Source: Neptunomonas sp. (GTDB lineage: Bacteria > Pseudomonadota > Gammaproteobacteria > Pseudomonadales > Balneatricaceae). From it: a stretch of 64,000 nt of DNA. The DNA lies in the NCBI RefSeq assembly GCF_016744175.1, contig NZ_JADGEV010000012.1, forward strand, positions 38,153-102,152. The letters are read 5' to 3'. Positions 25,152 to 33,619 of the stretch are shown here, piece by piece (the first letter of the stretch is position 1; each line of letters opens with the position of its first letter). Under the pieces are notes generated by a model. That model searched no databases. It worked only from the letters and a program-made list of their open reading frames with translations, and was not told where the DNA came from. A program made the position numbers and the translations under genes.

Positions 25152-27634
25152 GAGGAAACAAACCTCGCACCTTCAAGTTGTGCCAAAAGTTGCGTTGCAC
25201 CGTCATTATCAAAGTCGCCGGTGTAGGTGCCACCGGTGGCGTTTTGAAACTCCACGCGTACGGTCTTATTGGGCGTAGTTTTGCTGCTAGGGGCTGGTGT
25301 ATGGGTGGCGGCTTGCTGCTCAGCCGCTTGTTGCGCTTGTGCCTTATTCCGCTTTATTTGATAGGTCTGCTCTAATAGGCGAAGGGCTGTTCGTGCTTCT
25401 GATGATGCATCGCTATTGTTCTGCTTATATGCAAGGTCGGACTGTTCTTGCAGTGCCTCACGCTTTCGCTGATAAGCCCGCTCTTCAATCGCTACTGCAT
25501 CTCCATTGAGCCGGTCTAATTCATCACGCAAACCATCGACGGTGCTTTCTAACGAGTCAGTCAGGCTGTCCATATCTGATTTGATCGCTGAGATGGCACT
25601 ACGCAAAGGGGCTAGCTGCTGATCACCGAGTAAATCGAATGAGTTAACGGCTTGCTCTGCCTTCTCAACCATTTCCTCTGTTACAGCATCAGCATCGGTC
25701 AGGCTTGATAGATGGCGTTCCAGTGATGTTTGCTGCTGATCATAAGATTTTTGCAAACTGACAGCGGCTTCTTCAGCACGCCAATAGGCATCCGCAAAGT
25801 CTTTCACGTAGGAGAACGCCGCACGTGGGAGGCTACCAAACTTGTTAACGGCATTCGCCATACCATCAGCCAGGCGATCATACGCGGCCCCCATTTGCTC
25901 GCTGGCCGCGTCCCAGGCTGCACCGGTTTTGCCTGCTAGCGATAGGGCTGCACCACGGTTAGCGCGGACAGATTCGGTATTTTTATCGGTGGCGGCGGTG
26001 TTGTTTTCAACGGCACCGGTATCTTTTTTGGTGGCGGTTGCTTTCTTTTCTTGTGACTTAGCAGCCTCATCCAGTGCGGCGAGATGGTCTTTAATACCTT
26101 GTGTCGATGTCGTAATACCATTAACGGCACTTTTGGCACTCTCTGCTTTTTCGGTAATGTTATCTAACGCGCCAGATACCAGATCTAACCCTTGAACAAT
26201 ATGATCTGCTGAGACGCGACCCTCGGCACCTAGTTCACTGAAGCGGGCGGCAAGTGCGGTAACGTCTGATTCTGTGTTGATGCCATCAATAAAAGCATTA
26301 CGGATCTGTTCGCTGCTTGATGTGGCACTGTTGGCAATAGACTCGAAATTGCTAACAATTTTGGTTTTGGTCGTCTCAGAGATCGTTGCTAAGGCAGTGA
26401 CCGCTTGCTCTGCATCGCTAAAACTTTGGCCGTTGAGCGTATCCCATGCGGCTTTAATGTCCTTTGAATCTTGCTCTAGTTCTTTCTTAAAAGCATCGCT
26501 CACCGCTGCCATGGCACCGGCTTTGATACGCAGGTTTGCGGCAGCATCATCCAGCTGTGCGGCTTCAAGGCCGCTGGCTAATGAACTCAGGATGACCGAT
26601 ATTGCAGAAGAAACAGACCCGCCAATGGTTTTAACGCCCGCCGTAAAACCGTTAAATATCAGCGAGAACCCAGCCACTGTTTTTTCAGCACCGCTCACAA
26701 TGAGATCGAAGTTGGCTACCGCATCATTAACAAAGTCTTTGGTGCGTGTTGCTACTTTCACCAAATAATCAGAGATCTGCTGGGCGTACTCTTTTAAACG
26801 ACCGTCGGCGGCCATCTTTGCTGCCAGTACGGTTAACTCTTGAAGCTGGTCTTTAGCGAAATCGAAGATACCGGCATCGGCGATCTGACCGACGAAGTTT
26901 GTCCAAGAGTCTTTAATATTACTAACTAAGCCGTTCCAGGTACGCATCTGTTCAGCAGCTGCGCCCTGAGAAGATCGGCCCATCTCATCAATGAACAACT
27001 TGATCTCTTTGCGACCTAACTTACCTGCAGAGCTAAGCTTTTGTAGTTCGGCTGTGTTCTTACCGGTGGCTTTGGCGAGCAGATCCCACACCGGTACACC
27101 ACGCTCGATCAGCTGGTTTGCTTCTTCTTGCTGGAGTTTCTGTTTTGTCCATGCCTGGCCCACGGCAAGAATGACGCCTTCCATTTTCTCCTGGGTAAAA
27201 CCTAGCTTAGAGGTTTGGTCGATAATGGCTTGATAGCTGCCATTCATTGGATCGATCCCTAGAGCTTTCAGCTTAATAAAGCCTTCGGTTACACCGGCAA
27301 GATCGGTCGGGGTTTTAGAAGCGAAGTCTTTAATCCAAGCCGTGGCTGCTTCACCGGCTTCAATAGACCCCATCATGGAATTGATCTGCGTTTCGAGTTG
27401 CTCGAACCGAGCGCCGGTGCCAATAATGCCGCCAATGGCTTTTTTCAGCGCATTGATGCCCAGGTAGGTTCCAGCGAGGGCGATGACTCTTCGGGTTAAC
27501 TTCTCAACTTGCTGTCCCGCTGTATCAGACGCTTCGCCGGTACCGTTTATCGCACGCCGAAATCTACCCAGCACATTGCTGGATAGATCACGCGCCCTAA
27601 TAACAATGGAGAGTGCTGTTTCGCGCAAAGCCAT
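25148..27634 (-). CDS. Tail tape measure protein
   Basis: An 828-residue protein with the tape-measure N-terminal domain (FEQLETQINSMMGSIEAGEAATAWIKDFASKTP, about 75-110, and AVGQAWTKQKLQQEEANQLIERGVPVWDLL, about 155-185). Next comes a hydrophobic glycine/alanine region (VAGFSLIFNGFTAGVKTIGGSVSSAISVILSSL) and long coiled-coil stretches to about residue 780. By the usual scaling this length suggests a tail of roughly 120 nm. The gene starts only 6 bases after the tail tube gene, leaving no room for tail assembly chaperones. Confidence 0.9.
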   Translation of the reverse strand: MALRETALSIVIRARDLSSNVLGRFRRAINGTGEASDTAGQQVEKLTRRVIALAGTYLGINALKKAIGGIIGTGARFEQLETQINSMMGSIEAGEAATAWIKDFASKTPTDLAGVTEGFIKLKALGIDPMNGSYQAIIDQTSKLGFTQEKMEGVILAVGQAWTKQKLQQEEANQLIERGVPVWDLLAKATGKNTAELQKLSSAGKLGRKEIKLFIDEMGRSSQGAAAEQMRTWNGLVSNIKDSWTNFVGQIADAGIFDFAKDQLQELTVLAAKMAADGRLKEYAQQISDYLVKVATRTKDFVNDAVANFDLIVSGAEKTVAGFSLIFNGFTAGVKTIGGSVSSAISVILSSLASGLEAAQLDDAAANLRIKAGAMAAVSDAFKKELEQDSKDIKAAWDTLNGQSFSDAEQAVTALATISETTKTKIVSNFESIANSATSSSEQIRNAFIDGINTESDVTALAARFSELGAEGRVSADHIVQGLDLVSGALDNITEKAESAKSAVNGITTSTQGIKDHLAALDEAAKSQEKKATATKKDTGAVENNTAATDKNTESVRANRGAALSLAGKTGAAWDAASEQMGAAYDRLADGMANAVNKFGSLPRAAFSYVKDFADAYWRAEEAAVSLQKSYDQQQTSLERHLSSLTDADAVTEEMVEKAEQAVNSFDLLGDQQLAPLRSAISAIKSDMDSLTDSLESTVDGLRDELDRLNGDAVAIEERAYQRKREALQEQSDLAYKQNNSDASSEARTALRLLEQTYQIKRNKAQAQQAAEQQAATHTPAPSSKTTPNKTVRVEFQNATGGTYTGDFDNDGATQLLAQLEGARFVSS

Positions 27635-27640
27635 GACGGA

Positions 27641-28387
27641 TTAGTCTTCTTGATCAAGGTAGAAGGGGGCTGTTTCACCGTTACGCAGAAGGACTTTACC
27701 GCCGAGCGTGGTGGTGACGTACTCGCTGGCCATCAAATCAACTGCGGCGGTGGGTGCCAGTGAGACTTCGGGAATATCGCACTTAACGGGTAAGCCGGTG
27801 GCTAAGTTGATACCGTCCAGAAAGATACGGGCACGAATGGTGGGGCGAATGCCGCCGTTAATACGAGAGCCTGCAATGGCTGCGTGATCGTAGGTGAGTT
27901 TGATATCTACGCCTGCTTCTAATACACCTCCGGCCACAGCGCGGACTAAACCAGCGGCATAGTTGATCTCATAAGCCGCCGCACTGACGGGGCTATCATC
28001 TGAGGCCAGCTTTGCACTGATGCCTGCTTCGGCCAGATTACTATGCACTAACTTTGTCCAGCGGCCTTTCGCTAATACGCTGACAACCGCATCGGCTACG
28101 TTTCCTGCACCCTGATTAATCGCATCAATCTCACCCAGCAACGCCATGGCCAGCATCTCTGCGGGCTGATCATCAAACGCGATGGCTAGTTCGCTCGGCT
28201 GAGCAATGGTGACACTGTCTAAGGCTTGGCCGTATGAGAGTTTCTTTTTAGAGGAACGGTCTTTGGATTCAGAGGGGGTGTTGATCTGCAGCTGTGTGGC
28301 ATTCAACGGCCCGACTAATCCTGTGGCGTTTCCGGTGGCATCAAAGCGATCAAAATACACATCGCCTGCTAAGAGTAGTCCGCTCAT
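27641..28387 (-). CDS. Major tail tube protein (siphovirus type)
   Basis: A 248-residue protein, MSGLLLAGDVYFDRFDATGNATGLVGPLNATQLQI, with alternating beta strands and a compact C-terminal domain (VKCDIPEVSLAPTAAVDLM). It matches tail tube proteins of transposable siphoviruses in size and position, directly before the tape measure. No sheath gene is found anywhere in the prophage, which supports a non-contractile tail. Confidence 0.75.
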   Translation of the reverse strand: MSGLLLAGDVYFDRFDATGNATGLVGPLNATQLQINTPSESKDRSSKKKLSYGQALDSVTIAQPSELAIAFDDQPAEMLAMALLGEIDAINQGAGNVADAVVSVLAKGRWTKLVHSNLAEAGISAKLASDDSPVSAAAYEINYAAGLVRAVAGGVLEAGVDIKLTYDHAAIAGSRINGGIRPTIRARIFLDGINLATGLPVKCDIPEVSLAPTAAVDLMASEYVTTTLGGKVLLRNGETAPFYLDQED

Positions 28388-28411
28388 GGCGTTCTCCTGT
28401 TGATTATTAAA

Positions 28412-28822
28412 TTAACGTTTAACGCGGAAAGTAATTTCATAGGCCATAGGGTAATAACCAAAGCCTCGGGTAAAACTAGGCCGACCAGCGTTTACTCGCT
28501 TAAAACTGCCTAACGGCCCATGCGCTCCAGCCATGTGTTTAAGCACTTTGGCTAGCAGCACACCGGCTTCGCCTTTTTTGCGCAGGTTGACAGCGAGCAC
28601 GATCACCCATGTTTGTTTCGGATGAGATAACGCGCCTCCTTGCGCATTATTTGTCACAGTGTCGCCGTTGTAGATCACATGTAGTGCGGGTGTGTTTTGA
28701 GCTTCTTCTTTCATCTCTGCCAGGTCGCAGGAGCAATAAACTTTACGGATACCCTCGATTGATCCGAGCTTTTCGACTAAGTGGCCTTCAGCGGCTAAAT
28801 AGTCCTCCTGCAGATCAAGCAT
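28412..28822 (-). CDS. Gp37-like tail terminator / neck protein
   Basis: A 136-residue protein that resembles the Mu gp37 / DUF1834 group (EEAQNTPALHVIYNGDTV, QTWVIVLAVNLR). Such proteins cap the tail tube at the head-tail joint. It overlaps the stop of the gp36-like gene and lies just before the tail tube gene. Confidence 0.75.
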   Translation of the reverse strand: MLDLQEDYLAAEGHLVEKLGSIEGIRKVYCSCDLAEMKEEAQNTPALHVIYNGDTVTNNAQGGALSHPKQTWVIVLAVNLRKKGEAGVLLAKVLKHMAGAHGPLGSFKRVNAGRPSFTRGFGYYPMAYEITFRVKR

Positions 28823-29244
28823 CAGATAAAGTCCTTGCTGTTCCGGCGACTGAACACACTGCCCGCACTGCTGATTTGTGCGGTGTTATTGCTAGGGCTG
28901 GCGTCGCCTTCGTCGGGCATACCTAAACTAATTGAGCCCTTGCCTAGCTTAGTTAAGAAACTCACCGCACCGTCGTAGCGCTCTTTAATGCGATCTGGCG
29001 CATGTTCGTCATGCAGTAAGTAGCGGGCAATATCACAGCTAATGCGTGTAAGTACTGCCGGTATCGTTGGTAAGGGCAAGGTATAACGCCCGCCTAAATA
29101 ACCATCGATCTCGGCACTCGCATCAGCCAAAGCTTGATCCAATACGGCATCATTAATCACACCGGCATCAGCATCGTGATCGGTGAGCAGGATCAGCTCC
29201 TCCTCACCAAAGCGCGTGGTCATATCTGCTTTAACGGCGTACAT
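28822..29244 (-). CDS. Gp36-like head-tail connector (DUF1320)
   Basis: A 140-residue protein with the DUF1320 pattern: TRFGEEELILLTD, then ALADASAEIDGYLGGRYTLPLP and CDIARYLLHD. In Mu-like phages it sits at the same place, between gp35 and gp37, and acts as a head completion/connector protein. It is two bases from the upstream gene. Confidence 0.85.
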   Translation of the reverse strand: MYAVKADMTTRFGEEELILLTDHDADAGVINDAVLDQALADASAEIDGYLGGRYTLPLPTIPAVLTRISCDIARYLLHDEHAPDRIKERYDGAVSFLTKLGKGSISLGMPDEGDASPSNNTAQISSAGSVFSRRNSKDFI

Positions 29245-29246
29245 GA

Positions 29247-29630
29247 TTACGCTTCTTCCTTCGCTTTGCGGGATTCTTCAATCGCGGTGATTAATGAGGG
29301 TTTATCCATGCTTTTGTAGCCAGGGATATTGCCAGCATCAGCAATCACTTTTAGATCAGGGACAGTCATGTCTTTCAACTTTGCACCCACACTGTCCGGC
29401 CCCACGGTCCCTTCCTCGTTGTCTGCCTGATCTGTTTCAGGCGCTTCGACAAACTCCACGACCAGGCGCGGCTCGCTTTGAAGCTGCTCCAGCTGTCCTT
29501 TAGAAAAATCAGATACTGGGCGAGTGGTAGGCTCTGCCGGATGCGCAATACCGGCACGGCGGAAACCTTCAACGGCGGCGGTAATGCGGATATGACTAGC
29601 GTTATGACGGTTGATAATAGTTTTAGGCAT
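29247..29630 (-). CDS. FluMu gp35-like protein (HI1506-related, HeH/LEM-type tail)
   Basis: A 127-residue protein. The N-terminal half (ITAAVEGFRRAGIAHP, FSKGQLEQLQSEPRLVVEFVE) matches the FluMu/HI1506 family; the C-terminal 40 residues (LKDMTVPDLKVIADAGNIPGYKSMDKPSLITAIEE) form an HeH/LEM-like helix-extended-helix domain. It follows the capsid gene, the standard place in Mu-like phages. Exact function is unknown. Confidence 0.85.
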   Translation of the reverse strand: MPKTIINRHNASHIRITAAVEGFRRAGIAHPAEPTTRPVSDFSKGQLEQLQSEPRLVVEFVEAPETDQADNEEGTVGPDSVGAKLKDMTVPDLKVIADAGNIPGYKSMDKPSLITAIEESRKAKEEA

Positions 29631-29640
29631 TTCATTATCT

Positions 29641-29672
29641 CTCCTGAGTAACAGGAGGCGGGGCTAAGCCCC
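29641..29672 (-). terminator. Paired hairpins after the capsid gene
   Basis: CTCCTG/CAGGAG (29641..29657) and GGGGCT/AGCCCC (29660..29672) lie between the capsid stop and the gp35-like start. No T tract follows. They may attenuate transcription or set mRNA ends so that capsid is made in excess. Confidence 0.35.
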
Positions 29673-29694
29673 ACCTACATAAAGGGTGTGGGGT

Positions 29695-30588
29695 TTATGC
29701 CAACCACGGGCAGACGAGCAGTTCTACTTTTTTGTAGCTGGTGTTGCTGGCACCATTCGCTTTATTCATGGCTTCGAGCAATGTCTCAGCCTTTGACATA
29801 TTGTCTGGGCCAACCACCATGAGGTCGGGAATAACACCCAGCGGTGAACCAGCATCGTTTTTCAGTTTGGTCATGGCGATACGCGCCGCATTGAAGTTAT
29901 CTTCATTCAGGTCTGCTTTAGAGCCAAACGCTAACTGCCATAAGCCAAAGCCAGCATTACAACGAGCATCAGTGCCCCAAATAAACTCATTCGTCATAAA
30001 TACATGATCTGAGTTGTTTGGGTCTTTCTTCATCACCAGGTTGAATGGGCGGCGGGTTTGCCAGATCAGCGGCTTGATAGCGCGCTTAGTGCTGAGTAAG
30101 TACCAGCCTTCACCTGCACCGGCTTGCATGTTGGATACGGACTTAACAGCATCACCATTGCCGACAGGGTGATCGGTATCGAAGAAGTTTTGCTTGTCGT
30201 AGCACGGCGTAGAGAAGCCCTCTTTCAATAGCGCGAAAACCATTACGTCCGGGAATTCGGCGGCATCTTGGCCCATCTGTGCAAACAGCGGTGTATACAC
30301 ACCAAATTGATCGTCTTCGATGGCATTACGAGCAATGGCTTCGGTCTTCTCAAACTCACGGTTTTTGATGGTGAAGTCGTGATCTTTCAAGCGGTTAATT
30401 GCACGTTCGCCCAACCATTCACGGATCTGACTAGAATTACCCAGCCATGCATAGGTGTTGGCTGCACCGGTTGATGGGATCACCGTCGCTACCCGCTGGT
30501 ATTGTGACTGCGCGCCCGCAAAGGCATTGTTGAATGACGTTCTAACCGCCGTGTTCAGAATGCTGAGGTTGCTAGCATTGATTTCCAT
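29695..30588 (-). CDS. Major capsid protein (Mu gpT-like)
   Basis: Start placed at MEINASNLS (30588), with GGAGAGACAC directly upstream, not at an earlier in-frame TTG. The 297-residue protein has the Mu gpT pattern: LNTAVRTSFNNAFAGAQSQYQRVATVIPSTGAANTYAWLGNSSQIREWLGERAI, then DHDFTIKNREFEKTEAIARNAIEDDQFGVYTPLFAQMGQDAAEFPD. It builds the T=7-type icosahedral shell in Mu-like phages. It is the last head gene before connector genes. Confidence 0.93.
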   Translation of the reverse strand: MEINASNLSILNTAVRTSFNNAFAGAQSQYQRVATVIPSTGAANTYAWLGNSSQIREWLGERAINRLKDHDFTIKNREFEKTEAIARNAIEDDQFGVYTPLFAQMGQDAAEFPDVMVFALLKEGFSTPCYDKQNFFDTDHPVGNGDAVKSVSNMQAGAGEGWYLLSTKRAIKPLIWQTRRPFNLVMKKDPNNSDHVFMTNEFIWGTDARCNAGFGLWQLAFGSKADLNEDNFNAARIAMTKLKNDAGSPLGVIPDLMVVGPDNMSKAETLLEAMNKANGASNTSYKKVELLVCPWLA

Positions 30589-30629
30589 GTGTCTCTCCAA
30601 AAATTAAAGTAAGGGATGCTCTTGATCGA

Positions 30630-31025
30630 TTACTCGATAAAGACCCACACGCCACCGGATTCAACATCCTCAATACGCCCAACAACAGAGCTACCGGTAC
30701 TGACGGCTGTCACGGTCTGATCATCTGAGATATAGGCAGTGGAACCGATGTGTGAACGGTCAATATCACCGGCATTAGCCAAGAAGTGCGCACCCACTTT
30801 GGTGACAATAGAGCCTGCGCCATCAGCCCCCGCTACGTTGTTACTGGCATGTTCAGCCACACCGCGAATACGTAAGCCAGCGGCTGCCGTGGCCGGTTGA
30901 GCAAAGCTCGTTGCGTTAAGCACAATCAAAGCACCGGAATGAATCACTGCACCGGCGGCTACTGGATCAACGTGTGAGCCTTGCGCACGGCGTAGGGTAT
31001 TGCGGTTAGTAGTGAGGGCTGACAT
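30630..31025 (-). CDS. Capsid decoration protein (DUF2190-like)
   Basis: A 131-residue Ala/Gly/Val-rich protein (HVDPVAAGAVIHSGALIVLNATSFAQPATAAAGLRIRGVAEHA) that fits capsid cement proteins found between protease/scaffold and capsid genes. It overlaps the protease stop by one base. It would stabilise the expanded head; assigned from position and composition. Confidence 0.75.
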   Translation of the reverse strand: MSALTTNRNTLRRAQGSHVDPVAAGAVIHSGALIVLNATSFAQPATAAAGLRIRGVAEHASNNVAGADGAGSIVTKVGAHFLANAGDIDRSHIGSTAYISDDQTVTAVSTGSSVVGRIEDVESGGVWVFIE

Positions 31026-31573
31026 TACGCATCACCTTTCTTAGTTTTAAGGAAGTCTGCTTCAGAGATGCCGGTGGCTAGACACACTTTTTTCTCGTCA
31101 GCGCTGAGGGTGGCCAGCGGATCGGGGTTGTCGGCATCCGGTTTTTTGCCATCAGTCTGCATGGCTGCCAATGCTGCAATGGGTTGTGACTTATCCAGGA
31201 AGGATTGCAGGACTGCCAGATCTTGCTTACCTAGGTCACGTGCCCAGGCTTCCATCGCCGGAACGAGCCTGCCTTCCTGTTTAGCTTTATCGATAACCTG
31301 ATCCAGTTGGGTGGATGCGCCTTCAGCTGATAGCACCGCAATCTGTGCATGTAACTGGTGTACCGCCTCGACCGGCACATACTTAGCAGGATCTACAATC
31401 GGAAGCGTGTTGCCCGCTTTAAGGGCGACCACTTCGGTGGCTAGCGTGTCAGCTGAGCCTGCTTTCGTTTGCAGCTCACTAAGTGCAGCGAGAACTGCTG
31501 CAGCGTCGGGCTCTTTGCCCTCTTCTACTTGGATGCCTAATTGCACCAGCATCTTCTTCAATAATTCATTCAT
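31025..31573 (-). CDS. Internal scaffold protein (Mu gpZ-like in-frame start)
   Basis: Within the protease gene, GGAG lies 7 bases before an in-frame ATG at 31573 (MNELLKKMLVQLG). The product would be the 182-residue scaffold alone, as Mu makes gpZ from inside gpI. The charged helical sequence and the strong internal ribosome site support this; expression is inferred. Confidence 0.7.
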   Translation of the reverse strand: MNELLKKMLVQLGIQVEEGKEPDAAAVLAALSELQTKAGSADTLATEVVALKAGNTLPIVDPAKYVPVEAVHQLHAQIAVLSAEGASTQLDQVIDKAKQEGRLVPAMEAWARDLGKQDLAVLQSFLDKSQPIAALAAMQTDGKKPDADNPDPLATLSADEKKVCLATGISEADFLKTKKGDA

Positions 31574-32146
31574 TGAATGCTCCGTCTTTTTAGAGTCAGG
31601 ATTGGGGGTTTTAGGGTTAAGGGAGAGAGCCGCCAGCGCTTCAACAGCTTGCATGCCATCAATGCCTGGCCGATTAACTAGCGCAGCCGAATGCAACCGC
31701 AATAGGCGTCCGGTGGTGGCGTCGTAAGGGAAAACAGCGGAGAGGTATTTGTACTCACCGTTTTTTATGAAGTCAGTTGCACGAGGTGTCCACTGCGGTT
31801 TAATCCATAAACCGGAACCTTCGCGCCATTCCATTGTTTTAAACCAACCGGCAGCAGGTGCGGGTTGGCCGTTCTCTTCTGCTTTTAGGGTTTGGTGTTC
31901 GTAGTCGATGACAAGGTCATTAGTGCGATCATTAGCCAGCGCGATGAGCTGGTTAGCCACCTCCGCATCGATAAACCAGTGATTACCTGGTACATCAAAC
32001 GGGCGGCCATCCACGGCACGAAACTGCCCTGCAGGTAATAGCTGCTGCCAGCCATTAGCATCGGCTTTTAAGTCGAGTGAAAGTACCGCAACCGGCTCGG
32101 CTGTGGTGGTGAGTATTGCTAGAGGTAAAGGGCTTGATGTCTTCAT
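31025..32146 (-). CDS. Prohead protease with C-terminal scaffold (Mu gpI-like)
   Basis: A 373-residue protein. The N-terminal half is the Mu-type protease (QQLLPAGQFRAVDGRPFDVPGNHWFID, then LVIDYEHQTLKAEENGQPAPAAGW near residue 78, with DYEHQ typical, and YKYLSAVFPYD). The C-terminal part from residue 192 is a helical scaffold. It processes the prohead and is then lost. A perfect 11-bp hairpin ends right at its ATG, so its translation may be controlled. It heads the unit behind late motif copy 2. Confidence 0.9.
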   Translation of the reverse strand: MKTSSPLPLAILTTTAEPVAVLSLDLKADANGWQQLLPAGQFRAVDGRPFDVPGNHWFIDAEVANQLIALANDRTNDLVIDYEHQTLKAEENGQPAPAAGWFKTMEWREGSGLWIKPQWTPRATDFIKNGEYKYLSAVFPYDATTGRLLRLHSAALVNRPGIDGMQAVEALAALSLNPKTPNPDSKKTEHSMNELLKKMLVQLGIQVEEGKEPDAAAVLAALSELQTKAGSADTLATEVVALKAGNTLPIVDPAKYVPVEAVHQLHAQIAVLSAEGASTQLDQVIDKAKQEGRLVPAMEAWARDLGKQDLAVLQSFLDKSQPIAALAAMQTDGKKPDADNPDPLATLSADEKKVCLATGISEADFLKTKKGDA

Positions 32147-32172
32147 GCCGCCAGATTAGTGAATCTGGCGGC
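32147..32172 (-). promoter_or_regulatory. Perfect hairpin abutting the protease start codon
   Basis: GCCGCCAGATT pairs perfectly with AATCTGGCGGC over 11 bp with a 4-base loop, and the 3' arm ends at the base before the ATG. No separate Shine-Dalgarno sequence is visible; GGCGG lies inside the 3' arm. It should strongly limit initiation unless opened. Confidence 0.6.
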
Positions 32173-32175
32173 AAG

Positions 32176-32199
32176 AGATTAGAGGAAGAGGTTCAGTGG
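32176..32199 (-). promoter_or_regulatory. Late activation motif, copy 2
   Basis: The leftward strand reads CCACTGAAC, nine bases, TAATCT, 30 bases before the protease start. It is the closest match to copy 3 at 41463..41486. It lies between the DUF488 pair and the protease, giving the head/tail genes their own promoter. Confidence 0.6.
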
Positions 32200-32200
32200 T

Positions 32201-32992
32201 TTAAAAAAGCCCTTTTTGAGCTTCAATTGCTAACCCATCCCCTTGAAAACGCAGTAAACCAATAATCATAAATTGATGCGGTCTTGAAAGTTGAGTCCCC
32301 ATAATGAAATGCAAATTGCTTGATGGGATTTCGAGTTGGTATTTCTGGGAAAGCTTATCGAATGCTTCAGAACGGTATAGTTGTTTGAATTTATGGTAAG
32401 CGGCTTGAACTTCCCAATCATGAATAGTCATATCATGCTTAGTTTTAGCTGAAGTAAAGCGATACTTAAAAACTGTTTCAGGTGGGGGGATCTTATAGTC
32501 ATCTCCTTTACTAAATAACAGCTGTTGCTCTCTAATTAAATTGATTGATTCTTTTTCATCATCAGAGCTATTCGAATAATTTTCTTTTCGGAACTTTAAA
32601 GAAGCAGGATCGGGTCTCACAATGCCTAAGCTAGTTTTTTGAGTACTATGATTTTCATCCTTTAGATCCTGAAAACTAGGTGACACATATGAAAGCCATA
32701 GCTTATGGTGCTCTTTAGAAGCAGCTTTGCTAATAACTTTAATCGAGTCAGGAAAAACCTTATAGCTTTCTGGCCTCCAATCGGTATTGCGGTCCTGCCA
32801 AACTTCCGCTTCTATCCAATCAAAGCGTTCAAATTTTTGGTTAGAATTTAATGACATATATGGAATGGGATACAATCTTACGAACTCACCCTCATTCGTT
32901 ATACCCGCACAACAAACTGTTTGACCATATTTATGACTGGGCTGTGGGTAAGCCTTAACTAAGATGCATATGCTTTTTCGAATCCTTTCCAT
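32201..32992 (-). CDS. Uncharacterised cargo protein paired with DUF488
   Basis: A 263-residue soluble protein opening MERIRKSICILVKAYPQPSHKYGQTVCCAGITNEGEFVRLYPIPY. The first ~60 residues look like a small beta domain of PUA/ASCH-like style (inference only), followed by charged helices and a C-terminal LHFIMGTQLSRPHQFMIIGLLRF. No enzyme motif is recognised. It follows the DUF488 gene by 14 bases, in the late-gene direction but with AT-rich codon use, so the two look like an inserted two-gene unit. Confidence 0.75.
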   Translation of the reverse strand: MERIRKSICILVKAYPQPSHKYGQTVCCAGITNEGEFVRLYPIPYMSLNSNQKFERFDWIEAEVWQDRNTDWRPESYKVFPDSIKVISKAASKEHHKLWLSYVSPSFQDLKDENHSTQKTSLGIVRPDPASLKFRKENYSNSSDDEKESINLIREQQLLFSKGDDYKIPPPETVFKYRFTSAKTKHDMTIHDWEVQAAYHKFKQLYRSEAFDKLSQKYQLEIPSSNLHFIMGTQLSRPHQFMIIGLLRFQGDGLAIEAQKGLF

Positions 32993-33006
32993 TTTAAATT
33001 TTGTCC

Positions 33007-33444
33007 TTAATTCACTTTCAGGTGCCTGACCGCTGAGCTAGTTAGCTTGCTTAATTCACGCGCTACTGATTTTCGATGGCAAGTCATTACGTCCTTTTCA
33101 AAGCACATGAGAGCAACGTTTCCACTCACTTCAGATGTAACTCTCTCTAAAATTTCATTCTGATCGCTTAGATATAAGTCAAACTCAGTAAAGAAATTTT
33201 TATAATTTTTTGATTCATACAATCTTGTTCTAACTGGCTTGGGTGAACCAAGGGACTTTTCGTGCTTATATTCTATTCCAACAACTTCTAAATGAGAACG
33301 AAGCTGATTTTTAGAAAAACCTTTTTTCCTAGATATTGGGAACTCTCTCACATCAAGAAGAACATCAATGTGGTTACTTCTTAACGTATCCAAAAAATCA
33401 GATATGGTTGTTCCTTCATATCCAATAGTAAATATAGTACCCAT
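33007..33444 (-). CDS. DUF488 domain protein (cargo)
   Basis: Start chosen at MGTIFTIGYEGTTISDFLD (33444), the standard DUF488 opening; an earlier in-frame ATG (33519) adds residues not seen in the family. The 145-residue protein has the conserved LLDVREFPISRKKGFSK and VALMCFEKDVMTCHR with the Cys-x5-Cys-His-Arg signature. DUF488 proteins occur in defence-like and mobile settings, but activity is unknown. It lies at the gpG-gpI boundary near the prophage centre, and is AT-rich compared with neighbours. Confidence 0.8.
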   Translation of the reverse strand: MGTIFTIGYEGTTISDFLDTLRSNHIDVLLDVREFPISRKKGFSKNQLRSHLEVVGIEYKHEKSLGSPKPVRTRLYESKNYKNFFTEFDLYLSDQNEILERVTSEVSGNVALMCFEKDVMTCHRKSVARELSKLTSSAVRHLKVN

Positions 33445-33619
33445 ATTTTTTCTAAGCTTCTCAGCCAAGCCTCCACTAATAGTTTTGCAATTCAACTTAT
33501 ATGTTTCGAATATTAGCATTAAATAGCCAACAATTCCCCGTTAGACCCGCGTTAGAAATCCTTTTCACATCTTTTCCGTATCAACAGATGCCTTTACTGA
33601 TCTATGCCCTTAAAACGCC

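Noticed and set aside
25936..26768. Open frames antisense to the tape measure gene
   Set aside because: Long open antisense frames are expected against alanine-rich helical proteins; no motif or ribosome site supports them.
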